DNA of 64,000 bases from Anaerolineaceae bacterium. GTDB lineage: Bacteria > Chloroflexota > Anaerolineae > Aggregatilineales > Phototrophicaceae. The stretch lies in assembly GCA_020634115.1 (NCBI GenBank), contig JACKCH010000010.1, positions 558,001 to 622,000 of the forward strand, read 5' to 3'. This document shows positions 8,885-17,582 of this stretch, piece after piece; within the stretch, counting starts at the first letter, position 1, and every line of letters starts with the position of its first letter. Made by a program: the position numbers and the translations under genes. Under the pieces are notes generated by a model that was given only the letters and a program-made list of their open reading frames with translations, was not told where the DNA came from and did not search any database.

Positions 8885-8909
8885 ATTAGTAAAGATTAAT
8901 ATTACTAAT
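8885..8909. promoter_or_regulatory. Inverted repeat upstream of the AlbA ATPase gene
   Basis: Perfect 8-bp arms ATTAGTAA (8885-8892) and TTACTAAT (8902-8909) flank a 9-nt AT-rich centre, 12 bp upstream of the ATG at 8873. Position and symmetry fit an operator for a dimeric regulator, possibly autoregulation; a stem in the mRNA leader is the alternative. Confidence 0.4.
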
Positions 8910-8969
8910 TTACCACATTTACAGTCAGATTGTTATAGAGAAAGATATATAGATTATGCCCATGATAAA

Positions 8970-9146
8970 AGCGATGGCGGCACGGCGGATATTATCATCG
9001 CCTATGCCGCGCAGGTAATCAGCGGTGACGCCCACCCGGATGATGATGCCGAGGCGGTGGGCTGGTTTGACAAGGCGAATCTGCCTGAAATCGTCTTCGC
9101 CACCACTGAGGAATTGGTGCGCCGCTGGCACGCTGGAATGCTATAA
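8970..9146 (+). pseudogene. 5'-truncated duplicate of the Nudix hydrolase gene
   Basis: This stretch encodes the C-terminal 57 or so residues of the Nudix hydrolase in an open frame (DGGTADIIIAYAAQVISGDA, ending WHAGML and TAA 9146). It matches 6662-6834 at about 90% over 150 nt, mostly with third-position differences. The tail diverges. There is no start or Nudix box, so it cannot make an active enzyme. Most likely the locus once held two related copies, or a recombination event brought in a diverged 3' end, and the AlbA ATPase gene now separates them. Confidence 0.8.
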
Positions 9147-9199
9147 TACACATTAAAGAGAACATACCCAGTTATTCACCACCAACCGGAATACGATCC

Positions 9200-9976
9200 A
9201 TGCAGATTGATTTTGGTAAAACCGCGAAGGATTACGGGCAGTATCGCGCCGGATTCCCGGATGCGTTTTTTGAGCGATTGGCGGAGTCGGGTGTCGGCCA
9301 GCCAGGGCAGCGTCTGCTGGATTTGGGGACGGGAACCGGCACAGTTGCGCGTGGGCTGGCTGGGCAGGGCTGCCACGTTACCGCAATTGATCCTTCGCCG
9401 CAACTTCTCGACCAGGCGCGGCAGTTGGACGTTCAGGCCGGGGTTCAGGTGAACTATCTGGTTGCTCGCGCTGAAGACACCGGACTGGCAAATCGGCAGT
9501 TTGATGTGGTTACGGCGGGGCAGTGCTGGCACTGGTTTGACCGCCCTCGTGCGGCACAGGAAGCGATGCGCCTGCTGGTTCCTGGCGGATACCTAGTCAT
9601 CGCGCACTACGACTGGATTCCGCTGCCGGGCAATGTTGTGGAGATGACGGAACAACTCATTCTCAAACACAACCCTCAATGGAGCATGAGCGGTGGCACT
9701 GGTCTGTATCCGGCCTGGCTGACCGATGTCGCAGTGGCTGGGTTTAGCGACCTGCGGACATTCTCGTTTGACTCGTGCGCCATCTATACCCATGAATCAT
9801 GGCGGGGGCGGATTCGCGCCAGTGCCGGGGTTGCCGCTAGCCTCGAACCGGAACAAGTTGCCCAATTTGACGCGGAACTTCAGACTCTTCTGGAAGCACG
9901 TTTCCCGGCAGATTATCTCTGTGTGGATCACCGGGTTTTCGCCCTGATTTGCCAGCGCCCAACAGATGCCCTATGA
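9200..9976 (+). CDS. Class I SAM-dependent methyltransferase (UbiE/methyltransf_11 type)
   Basis: The 258-residue enzyme has the glycine-rich SAM motif LLDLGTGTGTVARGLA (about 40-55). The acidic residue after strand 2 is in VTAIDPSPQLLDQA, and motif III-like LLVPGGYLVIAHYDW is present. The N-terminus (FGKTAKDYGQYRAGFP) is typical of small-molecule methyltransferases of this group. A lone gene after the Nudix remnant; the substrate is not deducible. Its GC-rich codon use matches the host, unlike the restriction system that follows. Confidence 0.85.
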   Translation: MQIDFGKTAKDYGQYRAGFPDAFFERLAESGVGQPGQRLLDLGTGTGTVARGLAGQGCHVTAIDPSPQLLDQARQLDVQAGVQVNYLVARAEDTGLANRQFDVVTAGQCWHWFDRPRAAQEAMRLLVPGGYLVIAHYDWIPLPGNVVEMTEQLILKHNPQWSMSGGTGLYPAWLTDVAVAGFSDLRTFSFDSCAIYTHESWRGRIRASAGVAASLEPEQVAQFDAELQTLLEARFPADYLCVDHRVFALICQRPTDAL

Positions 9977-10072
9977 ACCGACTCCACATTCCGGGATGAA
10001 CCCGCCAGCAGCTAGAGCATTTGTGCTATAATGGGTTGGGTTGTGTATATTGTAAGATGTCCGAGGAAACCT

Positions 10073-10915
10073 ATGATACAGAATCTACCTTTAAATTCGA
10101 TATTGCATGGTGACTGTGAAGACCTGCTAAAAGATTTCCCCGACAACAGTATTGATCTTATTATCACATCTCCCCCCTATGCTGATCGTAGATCGCATAC
10201 TTATGGAGGAGTATCTCCTGACGAATATGTAGACTGGTTTTTGCCTAAATCTGAGCAGTTCTTACGAGTTTTGAAACCAACTGGCACTTTCATTTTGAAT
10301 ATCAAAGAAAAAGCGGTAAATGGTGAGCGGCATACCTATGTCCTTGAACTTATTCTATCGTTGAGAAAGCAAGGATGGTTATGGACAGAAGAGTTTATCT
10401 GGCATAAGAAAAATAGTTATCCTGGGAAATGGCCGAATCGCTTTCGTGATTCTTGGGAACGATGTCTACAATTTAATAAAGAGCGAAAATTCAATATGTA
10501 CCAGGAAGCTGTTATGGTTCCTATGGGGGATTGGGCTAAGGCACGCCTCAAAAACTTAAGTGAAACCGATCAAATTCGGGACACATCGAGAGTGGAAAGC
10601 GGATTCGGCAAGAACGTCTCTAATTGGGTAGGCAGAGACAAAGCTTATCCTACCAATGTGCTCCATCTAGCAACAGAATGCTCTAACAAAAATCATAGCG
10701 CAGCTTTTCCTTCGGCACTACCTGAATGGTTTGTCAAGTTGTTTACAGTTGAGGATGACGTTGTGCTTGATCCCTTTGTTGGCTCAGGGACAACGGCTAT
10801 TGTTACCAAAGAACTAGGGCGACAATATATTGGCATAGAAGTTGAGGAAGAATACTGCAAATTGGCAGAACAGGTACTCACTAAAGTAGGGAGTTTTCAA
10901 CCTGAATTACCATGA
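10073..10915 (+). CDS. Type II DNA methyltransferase, beta class
   Basis: About 280 residues, starting at ATG 10073 with GAGG just upstream (the longer GTG-type frame from 10031 lacks a ribosome site). Catalytic motif IV, TSPPY, is at 32-36 and SAM motif I, DPFVGSGTT, near 235-243. The order IV then I defines beta-class N4-cytosine or N6-adenine methyltransferases. The stop overlaps the ATG of the PmeII-family endonuclease (ATGA, 10912-10915), so this is the protective partner of a type II restriction-modification system. The gene is AT-rich compared with its surroundings. Confidence 0.88.
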   Translation: MIQNLPLNSILHGDCEDLLKDFPDNSIDLIITSPPYADRRSHTYGGVSPDEYVDWFLPKSEQFLRVLKPTGTFILNIKEKAVNGERHTYVLELILSLRKQGWLWTEEFIWHKKNSYPGKWPNRFRDSWERCLQFNKERKFNMYQEAVMVPMGDWAKARLKNLSETDQIRDTSRVESGFGKNVSNWVGRDKAYPTNVLHLATECSNKNHSAAFPSALPEWFVKLFTVEDDVVLDPFVGSGTTAIVTKELGRQYIGIEVEEEYCKLAEQVLTKVGSFQPELP

Positions 10916-11658
10916 ACGAAATTGATTTGAATGCTATCCAAAACTTTGTGAACGATAACATAACTGTTTTTCACCAACAGAAGATAAAGTCACTGGAGAA
11001 ACTCAAACTGGCGACTCTATTGAAGAAAAACCCCTATCTGTTCAAGGCCAAGAATATTTCTATTGCTTCTGATTTAATTACGGATATTCTAACTGCGTTT
11101 CTATCGTCATCCGAAGAAAAACTCTTCGGAGATTTTTTGGAAGCGTTGGCGATTTTTGTAGCATCCCAAACGTGTGACGCCAAAAAATCAGCCGCACCAG
11201 GTATAGATATGGAATTTTTGAATGGTGGCGCACATTATGTTGTGTCTATCAAGTCTGGAACCAATTGGGGGAATAGTTCCCAGCAGCGTCGTCAGGAAGA
11301 TGATTTCAAAGATGCTGTTAAACGTTTGAAGCAGTCCCAGCACAGCAAAAATGTACAGGCCGTATTGGGAATTTGTTATGGGAAAACTCGTACCAGCTAT
11401 GTTAGAGGGTACCAAAAAATTGTTGGGCAAAATTTCTGGTACTTTATCAGCGAGAACGAGAACTTATACATTGATCTTGTTGAGCCAATTGGCTATCGAG
11501 CAAAGGAACATACAGAGGCTTTTGCGCGAGAGAAGAGCCGGGTTATTAATGTGTTTACCCAAGAATTCATGGCTGAATTTTGCACAAATGGCGCGATTAA
11601 CTGGGCCAAACTTGTAGAATTTAATAGCGGGAATCTGGATTTACCGCCAAATTCATAA
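10912..11658 (+). CDS. PmeII-family type II restriction endonuclease
   Basis: The 248-residue protein resembles PmeII-type endonucleases (SLEKLKLATLLKKNPYLFKA near the N-terminus and LSSSEEKLFGDFLEALAIFV). A PD-(D/E)XK-like core is suggested by PGIDMEFL followed by YVVSIKSG. The family is recognised from memory of its conserved N-terminus; the cleavage site is unknown. It overlaps the methyltransferase by 4 nt in the order M then R, which delays endonuclease synthesis. The gene is AT-rich, consistent with recent transfer. Confidence 0.8.
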   Translation: MNEIDLNAIQNFVNDNITVFHQQKIKSLEKLKLATLLKKNPYLFKAKNISIASDLITDILTAFLSSSEEKLFGDFLEALAIFVASQTCDAKKSAAPGIDMEFLNGGAHYVVSIKSGTNWGNSSQQRRQEDDFKDAVKRLKQSQHSKNVQAVLGICYGKTRTSYVRGYQKIVGQNFWYFISENENLYIDLVEPIGYRAKEHTEAFAREKSRVINVFTQEFMAEFCTNGAINWAKLVEFNSGNLDLPPNS

Positions 11659-11686
11659 CATAGTCACATAATGGGAGTAACCGAAT

Positions 11687-14320
11687 ATGCCCTTTATTGA
11701 AGCACCAACCACTTTTTACCTGGGACGCCGCTATGAACCCAGCTCGCACCGGCTGGCAGATGACGTGGTGTACTATGATGCCCGTGACCTGACCACCCAC
11801 GCGATTGTCGTTGGGATGACTGGCAGTGGCAAGACCGGCCTGTGTATCACGTTGTTGGAAGAAGCGATTCTGGACAACATCCCGGCGATCATTGTTGACC
11901 CGAAAGGGGATATCACCAATCTGCTGCTGACCTTTCCGGATATGCGCCCGGAGGATTTCCAACCCTGGGTCAACATAGATGATGCGCGTCGTGCTGGGCT
12001 AGATGTGCCGTCGTATGCTGCCGATGTCGCCCAACGCTGGCGTGACGGCCTGACCAGTTGGGGCATCGTCCCTGATCGGCTGCGTTGGTTGCAGCAGATC
12101 GCCCGCTACAGCATCTATACGCCGGGGTCGGATGCCGGGTTGCCCGTCAGTATTCTGGCATCGCTGCGCGCTCCGCGTGAGGGGTGGGCTGGCAATGAGG
12201 AGGCCAATCGCGAGAAGATCAACGGGATTGTCACCGCGTTGCTGGCGCTCATTGGCCTAAGTGTTGAGCCGGTGAAAGATAAAGAGCATGTACTGATTTC
12301 CAACATTTTTGAGTACGCCTGGATGCGCGGGCAGGATTTGACGTTGGAAGATGTCATTATCCAGGTGCAGCGTCCACCATTCGAGAAACTCGGTGTTTTC
12401 CCGGTAGACGACTATATGTCGGAGAAAGACCGGCGCAAACTGGCGATGGATTTGAATAACATCATTGCTGCCCCATCGTTCCAATCCTGGATTCAAGGTG
12501 AATCGCTGGATATACAGAACCTGCTTTACATGCCCAACGGCCAGGCACGGGTTTCTATCTTCTATATCGCCCATCTTTCTGAGCCGGAACGCCAGTTTAT
12601 GATTACGCTCCTGCTGGAAAATATGTTGGGCTGGATGCGTGGTCTGAGTGGGACAACCAGTCTACGTTCATTACTATACATTGATGAAATGTTTGGCTAC
12701 TTCCCGCCTTATCCCAAGAACCCGCCCACCAAGGAGCCAATTTTGCGCTTGCTCAAACAGGCACGGGCGTTTGGCCTGGGGATGATCCTGGCGACGCAGA
12801 ACCCCGGCGACCTGGATTATAAGGGGTTATCGAATGCTGGGACATGGTTTATCGGGCGGTTGCAGTCGGAAAATGACCGGGTAAAAGTGATGTCCGGCCT
12901 TGAATCGCTGGCGACTGCCGATTCCTCGCTCGATCTGAAGGATGTCGGGCGTCTGATCGCCGATGTTGAGCCGCGTGTCTTCCTGATGAACAACGTCCAC
13001 GATACCGGTGGGCCTGTGATGGTGCATACGCGCTGGGCTATGAGTTACCTGCGAGGCCCGCTCACTCGCCAGCAGGTTCAGATGTTAATGGCTGGGCAGC
13101 GACAGCAGTTGCTTACCAAACTGCAGGCTGCGCCGCAACGTCCACCTGGTGCAGGTGGATTCGCCCCGCCGCCGACTCTGCCGGAAATAGGCGGATTCAG
13201 CGCTCAGGCTGCCGCAGTGCCACCGCCGACATTGCCGGGAGATACGGCAGGATTCAGCACCCAACCGACCACACCTGTTTCGCAAGTAACCGGGTCTACA
13301 CAGCGCAATGCTCCACCCGGATTCACCGCTACACAACCACCTTTACCATCCAGTGTGGCGCAGTATTTTATGTCTCCTGGCCTGTCCGCACAGCAGGCTA
13401 TCAGTGCCTGGGGACAGCAAATGAGCTACGCCGTCACCAATGTGGGGGGGACAGCACTGGCGTATCGCCCGATGTTGTTATCGCAGGCCGCTGTTCGTTA
13501 CCAGGATCGCAAAGCGAATGTCTACACGGCGCGTATTTTCGCTTACCAGATACCGGATCTCGAACGTACTGGTTTGATTCACTGGGAACAGTACGCCGCT
13601 AACCCGCTTGAGGTTCGCGCACTCACCAGCGAGCCATCCGGCGGGGCGATCTTCGGTGACCTGACTTCAGGCTTCACGGATAGTAAGCGCCTGACCGCGC
13701 TCAAAGGGGAATTAACGGATATGCTGTATAACACCGGCCATCTGATTATCCCCTTTAATCCAACGTTGAAACTGTATGGTAACCCGGATGCGTCGGAAAG
13801 TGAGTTCATGGCACAAGCGCAGCAGCTTGCCCGTGAGGGGCGCGACGCGGAACTCGATAAAGTCGCTGCCGATTATGAAAAACTGATGGACAAGCTGGAA
13901 GACCAGCTTAAACGCAAGGAACGCGAACTGAGGGGCGAAAAGAAAGAATTGGCGGATCGTAAACGGGAAGAACTTTTCACAAAGGGCGAGGCGGTTCTCA
14001 GCCTGCTTAAAGGCCGCACGACCTACACCCTCTCCCGCACCAGTCGTACTGCCCGGATGCGTCGGCAGACCAAAGAGGACTTGTTGGAAAGCGAAGAGGT
14101 CATCTCTGATCTGGAAAATGAGATCGCCCAGCTTGAACAGCGATTTGAGAGTGAAATTCAAGGTGTGAATGATAAATGGGCGAAAGCCGCCGCTGAAGTG
14201 CAAGAATACCGCATCACCGCTTACAAAAAGGATATTCAGGTCGAGCTGTTTGGCATTGGCTGGATACCCTATTATTACGCGCAGATTAACGGTCAACCAC
14301 TACTGCTTTCGGCGTTCTGA
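11687..14320 (+). CDS. HerA/DUF87-like ATPase with C-terminal coiled coil
   Basis: This 877-residue protein has Walker A GMTGSGKT (about 43-50), an early acidic pocket IIVDPKGD, Walker B LLYIDEMF (about 330) and LATQNPGDLDY, as in HerA/VirB4/TraD-like ATPases that pump DNA through a hexamer. Residues about 480-570 are a Pro/Gly/Gln-rich linker. Residues about 700-840 are heavily charged and likely coiled coil. It follows the restriction genes by 28 nt, so co-transcription is possible, but its codon use is host-like. It may be a DNA translocase or a defence ATPase. Confidence 0.78.
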   Translation: MPFIEAPTTFYLGRRYEPSSHRLADDVVYYDARDLTTHAIVVGMTGSGKTGLCITLLEEAILDNIPAIIVDPKGDITNLLLTFPDMRPEDFQPWVNIDDARRAGLDVPSYAADVAQRWRDGLTSWGIVPDRLRWLQQIARYSIYTPGSDAGLPVSILASLRAPREGWAGNEEANREKINGIVTALLALIGLSVEPVKDKEHVLISNIFEYAWMRGQDLTLEDVIIQVQRPPFEKLGVFPVDDYMSEKDRRKLAMDLNNIIAAPSFQSWIQGESLDIQNLLYMPNGQARVSIFYIAHLSEPERQFMITLLLENMLGWMRGLSGTTSLRSLLYIDEMFGYFPPYPKNPPTKEPILRLLKQARAFGLGMILATQNPGDLDYKGLSNAGTWFIGRLQSENDRVKVMSGLESLATADSSLDLKDVGRLIADVEPRVFLMNNVHDTGGPVMVHTRWAMSYLRGPLTRQQVQMLMAGQRQQLLTKLQAAPQRPPGAGGFAPPPTLPEIGGFSAQAAAVPPPTLPGDTAGFSTQPTTPVSQVTGSTQRNAPPGFTATQPPLPSSVAQYFMSPGLSAQQAISAWGQQMSYAVTNVGGTALAYRPMLLSQAAVRYQDRKANVYTARIFAYQIPDLERTGLIHWEQYAANPLEVRALTSEPSGGAIFGDLTSGFTDSKRLTALKGELTDMLYNTGHLIIPFNPTLKLYGNPDASESEFMAQAQQLAREGRDAELDKVAADYEKLMDKLEDQLKRKERELRGEKKELADRKREELFTKGEAVLSLLKGRTTYTLSRTSRTARMRRQTKEDLLESEEVISDLENEIAQLEQRFESEIQGVNDKWAKAAAEVQEYRITAYKKDIQVELFGIGWIPYYYAQINGQPLLLSAF

Positions 14321-14344
14321 TAACAGGTGCCTTCAGTGAATAAG

Positions 14345-14374
14345 AACCCCCGTCTAGTGCAGGCGGGGGTTTTT
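14345..14374 (+). terminator. Intrinsic terminator after the HerA-like gene
   Basis: Arms AACCCCCG (14345-14352) and CGGGGGTT (14364-14371) form an 8-bp GC-rich stem with an 11-nt loop, followed by a T run to 14374. It sits 25 nt after the stop and could also stop the convergent ABC permease transcript weakly. Confidence 0.85.
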
Positions 14375-14410
14375 GATTACATTTTCCAGTATGGGTGCAG
14401 GGATGTGGTG

Positions 14411-15244
14411 TTACTTGCGCCGGGTACGCGCTCGCAGGCTGGACAGCGCGAAAACAAAGGTCAGAGTCCCCAGTATGCCACAGGCGATGAAGCCCTTGAG
14501 CAGCGCGTCACTATCCCAGCCAGAGAGCAACAGGCTGCGCATGGCTTCTAGAATATAGGTGATTGGATTGTATTCAGCGGCGGTCTTGATCCACCCACTC
14601 AGCAGGCTGACCGGTACAAACGTGGCGGTCAGAAAGGTGAGCGGGAAGAAAAGGAAAGTCGCGCCCTGGGTGGCGGCGGCATTGCTGCTACGCAGGGCTA
14701 CTGCAACGGTGAACCCGGCAAAACCTGTACCCAGCAGCAGGGCGTAACCCAGCATAGCGAGTAAACCGATCACGCCCGTTTCCGGTTCCAGGCCCATCAG
14801 CAGGCCGATGAGTGTTACAATGGAGGTTTGCAGCCCCAGCACAATCGAACCGGCTACAATCGGGCCGATCAGCAGTGCGCCGCGATTGATCGGGGTGAGC
14901 AGCAGTTTATCGAAGTAGCCGTTTTCAAGGTCGCGGACGATGCTCTGCCCGGCGACACCCGCGCCACTCAGCGCCGCGCTGACCACCGAAACCGGCAGGA
15001 TGAAACCCAGGTAACTTTTGCCCGCCAGCCCTGGCAGGAAATTGGACGCATTCCCCAGCGAGGCGTTATAGACGAACAGAAAGAAGGCGCTAATCAGCAA
15101 GGTCGGGATAACCGCCGCCGGGGTGCGGAAAATCGTGACCAGACTGCGCCAGGTCAGCATCGTTACCTGGAGCAGAAACGGTCTGGAGTGGCGTTCGCGG
15201 CGATAGTTGGTGACTTTGGCGGATATTGCGGTCATTGCGCTCAT
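14411..15244 (-). CDS. ABC-2 type transporter permease (DrrB-like)
   Basis: This 277-residue membrane protein has about six hydrophobic helices (for example AVIPTLLISAFFLFVY and LGFILPVSVVSAALSGAG). The ABC-2 signature region runs through FPLTFLTATFVPVSLLSGW and YNPITYILEAMRSL. It follows the ATPase gene by 42 nt on the same strand and forms the membrane half of a two-gene exporter, probably for a drug or lipid-like compound. The substrate is not deducible. Confidence 0.87.
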   Translation of the reverse strand: MSAMTAISAKVTNYRRERHSRPFLLQVTMLTWRSLVTIFRTPAAVIPTLLISAFFLFVYNASLGNASNFLPGLAGKSYLGFILPVSVVSAALSGAGVAGQSIVRDLENGYFDKLLLTPINRGALLIGPIVAGSIVLGLQTSIVTLIGLLMGLEPETGVIGLLAMLGYALLLGTGFAGFTVAVALRSSNAAATQGATFLFFPLTFLTATFVPVSLLSGWIKTAAEYNPITYILEAMRSLLLSGWDSDALLKGFIACGILGTLTFVFALSSLRARTRRK

Positions 15245-15286
15245 ATTCTTGTTTTCCCCCTCTCAGAAGGTGATTCCCTGGCTGGA

Positions 15287-16255
15287 TTAAGCGGTTTTCG
15301 CTTGGGTTTCAGCGTCGTCTTCAAAACGCTGCCCGGTGACTTGCAGGAACACATCGTCCAGCGTCGGCTGGGTGAGTGTCAGCGAGGACGGGTTCATCCC
15401 CACCGCTTGCAGCCGGTTGACCACGCCCGGAACAGCGGCGGCGGCATGGTTCAGGTAGAGGCGCACGATCTGCCGGTCAGTCTGGATACGCTCGACCATG
15501 CCGGTCAGTTCGTTGGCGGCCTGGATAGCAGCATCCGCGTTGGCGAAGGTAATGTTGATCGACTCGGTGCCTAAGGCGGCTTTGAGGTCTTCCGGTGCGC
15601 CGGAAGCGACGATCTTGCCCCGGTCAATAATGGCGATCCGTTCCGCCAATTCATCGGCTTCTTCGAGGTATTGGGTCGTCAGGAAAATCGTCATGCCGAG
15701 TTCCTGGTTCAGACGCCGGACTTCCACCCAGATGTCGCGGCGGCTGGCCGGGTCAAGCCCGGTGGTCGGTTCATCCAGGAACAGGATGTCCGGGTTGTGA
15801 ACCAGAGCGAGAGCGAGGTCGAGGCGGCGGCGCATCCCACCGCTGTATTTGCCGACAGGCCGTTCGGTAAAGTCCGTGAGTTTGACGAGTTCGAGCAGTT
15901 CATGCGCCCGGGCGCGGGCGGCCTTGCGGTCAGCGCCGAATAACTGCCCCTGGATGGTCAGCAGTTCGATGGATTTCATCAGCGGGTCAAGACCAATCTC
16001 CTGGAGGGCGACCCCGGCGATGCGGCGTAACTGTCCGGCCTGCGAGACGACATCATAGCCGCCGACAGTAGCGCGTCCGGCGCTGGGCAGGCGCAGCGTG
16101 GTCAAAATTTGTACAGTGGTACTCTTGCCGGCGCCGTTCGGCCCCAGGAAGCCAAAGACTTCGCCCGATTTCACTTCAAATGAAACCCCGTTGACGGCGG
16201 CGAAATTACCATACCGCTTGACCAGGTTTTCAACGACAATCCCTTGATCCGACAT
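15287..16255 (-). CDS. ABC transporter ATPase (DrrA-like)
   Basis: The 322-residue protein shows Walker A FLGPNGAGKSTT (about 35-46), signature YSGGMRRRLDLA, Walker B DILFLDEPTTGLDP and the H-loop-region TTQYLEEA, where the usual histidine position is glutamine as in DrrA. A C-terminal domain of about 90 residues (TQPTLDDVFLQVTG) is typical of the daunorubicin-resistance family. It pairs with the DrrB-like permease 42 nt downstream. Two tandem ATTGTACAA repeats lie about 40 bp upstream. Confidence 0.9.
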   Translation of the reverse strand: MSDQGIVVENLVKRYGNFAAVNGVSFEVKSGEVFGFLGPNGAGKSTTVQILTTLRLPSAGRATVGGYDVVSQAGQLRRIAGVALQEIGLDPLMKSIELLTIQGQLFGADRKAARARAHELLELVKLTDFTERPVGKYSGGMRRRLDLALALVHNPDILFLDEPTTGLDPASRRDIWVEVRRLNQELGMTIFLTTQYLEEADELAERIAIIDRGKIVASGAPEDLKAALGTESINITFANADAAIQAANELTGMVERIQTDRQIVRLYLNHAAAAVPGVVNRLQAVGMNPSSLTLTQPTLDDVFLQVTGQRFEDDAETQAKTA

Positions 16256-16294
16256 ACCCCCTCCAGATTGCTCTCACATCACTTGTGTAAAGTT

Positions 16295-16314
16295 ATTGTA
16301 CAACTATTGTACAA
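16295..16314. promoter_or_regulatory. Tandem ATTGTACAA repeats upstream of the DrrAB-like operon
   Basis: ATTGTACAA occurs at 16295-16303 and 16306-16314, 11 bp apart (one helical turn). Each contains the palindrome TTGTACAA. They lie 40-59 bp upstream of the ATPase start. The spacing fits a regulator bound to one face of DNA; minus-strand TACAAT within each could also serve as a -10 box. Confidence 0.4.
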
Positions 16315-16428
16315 ATATGCAATAAGCAATCTGTGAGAATGTCATCTTCGTGCCAACTATGGGCAAATTCGGTCTTTGCGGGATAATGGGGTGGTCAAAG
16401 CCGTATTATGCCAGGAGAGGACGAAGCG

Positions 16429-17490
16429 ATGCCGGGGCGTTTACTGTTGTTCAACATCCGCACCGACGCGGACGATCATATTTTAGGGTTTACCACGCCC
16501 TGGATTAACGCGCTGGCGGCGCATTACGACGCGGTGGACGTGCTGACGATGCACGCCGGGCGGCTGGCGGTGGCGGAAAACGTGACGGTGTATTCGGTGG
16601 GGCGGGAGCGCGGCTACGGCGCGGCGCGGCGGTTGGTGAATTTCTATGCGATTCTGCTGCGGCTGCTGCTCACCCGGCGCTATACGGCCTGTTTCGCCCA
16701 CATGATGCCCCTCTTCGCGGCGTTGGGCGGCGTTCCGTTGTGGCTGGCCGGTGTGCCGGTGACGACCTGGTATACGCACCGGCAGGTGACGCGCCATTTA
16801 CGCTGGGCGCTGCGGTTTTCGCGGCGGGTGGTTTCTGCCGTGCCGGAAAGTTTCCCGCTGCCCACACCCAAACTGCGGGCTACCGGGCATGGCGTGAATA
16901 CCGATCTGTTCTGCCCCCCGCCCGAATCGCCGGAATCATCACGTCCGCTGGTGGTGCAGGTGGCGCGGCTGATGCCCATCAAACATCAGGGGACGCTGCT
17001 GCGGGCGGCATCCTCCCTGGAGGTTGACATCGTGCTGGTGGGCGGCATCCCCGATGGTGGCGACGATTCGTATGCACGGGAACTGCACTCGCTGGCGGAC
17101 GCACTCGGTATCACGGGGCGCGTCACGTTTGCCGGGGAGCAGACCGCCGAAGAGGTGCGCGACTGGTACTGGCGGGCGGCGGTGGCGGTCAACCTGAGTC
17201 CGCCGGGGTTGTTTGACAAAGCGGCCTTAGAGGGGATGGCCTGCGCCCTGCCAACGCTCATCAGCAGCACCGCCTTTATCCCCTTGGCCGGCGCTTATAC
17301 CGCCCAACTCCTGGTAGACTCGCCGGAAGATGTCGCCGGAGTCACGGCTCGCCTGCGTGACCTGCTGGCGCTCTCACCCCAGGAGCGCCGCGCTATCGGC
17401 CTCGCGCTGCGGCAGGCCGTCATCGAACAGCACAGTATGCAATCGCTCATCCCCCGGTTGGTGAACATCCTGAACACGGGCGAACTGTGA
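16429..17490 (+). CDS. Glycosyltransferase family 4 enzyme
   Basis: The product is 353 residues from ATG 16429, which has AGGAGAGG upstream; an in-frame ATG at 16408 has no ribosome site. The C-terminal Rossmann domain is GT4-like: VVQVARLMPIKHQGTLLRA, then IVLVGGIPDGGDD and NLSPPGLFDKAALEGMA, which contains the donor-binding E. The N-terminal acceptor domain is diverged. It probably transfers a nucleotide-sugar-derived residue to a surface glycan or lipid. It stands 65 nt before the NACHT gene start region and is not near the main glycan cluster. Confidence 0.82.
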   Translation: MPGRLLLFNIRTDADDHILGFTTPWINALAAHYDAVDVLTMHAGRLAVAENVTVYSVGRERGYGAARRLVNFYAILLRLLLTRRYTACFAHMMPLFAALGGVPLWLAGVPVTTWYTHRQVTRHLRWALRFSRRVVSAVPESFPLPTPKLRATGHGVNTDLFCPPPESPESSRPLVVQVARLMPIKHQGTLLRAASSLEVDIVLVGGIPDGGDDSYARELHSLADALGITGRVTFAGEQTAEEVRDWYWRAAVAVNLSPPGLFDKAALEGMACALPTLISSTAFIPLAGAYTAQLLVDSPEDVAGVTARLRDLLALSPQERRAIGLALRQAVIEQHSMQSLIPRLVNILNTGEL

Positions 17491-17582
17491 CGGATTCCCC
17501 GATAGTGAGTGGGAAAACCGGCGCTAAATCAGGTACACTACAGCTATATTGAACAATGAACACCGAAGAGGGTAGCTTGCCC

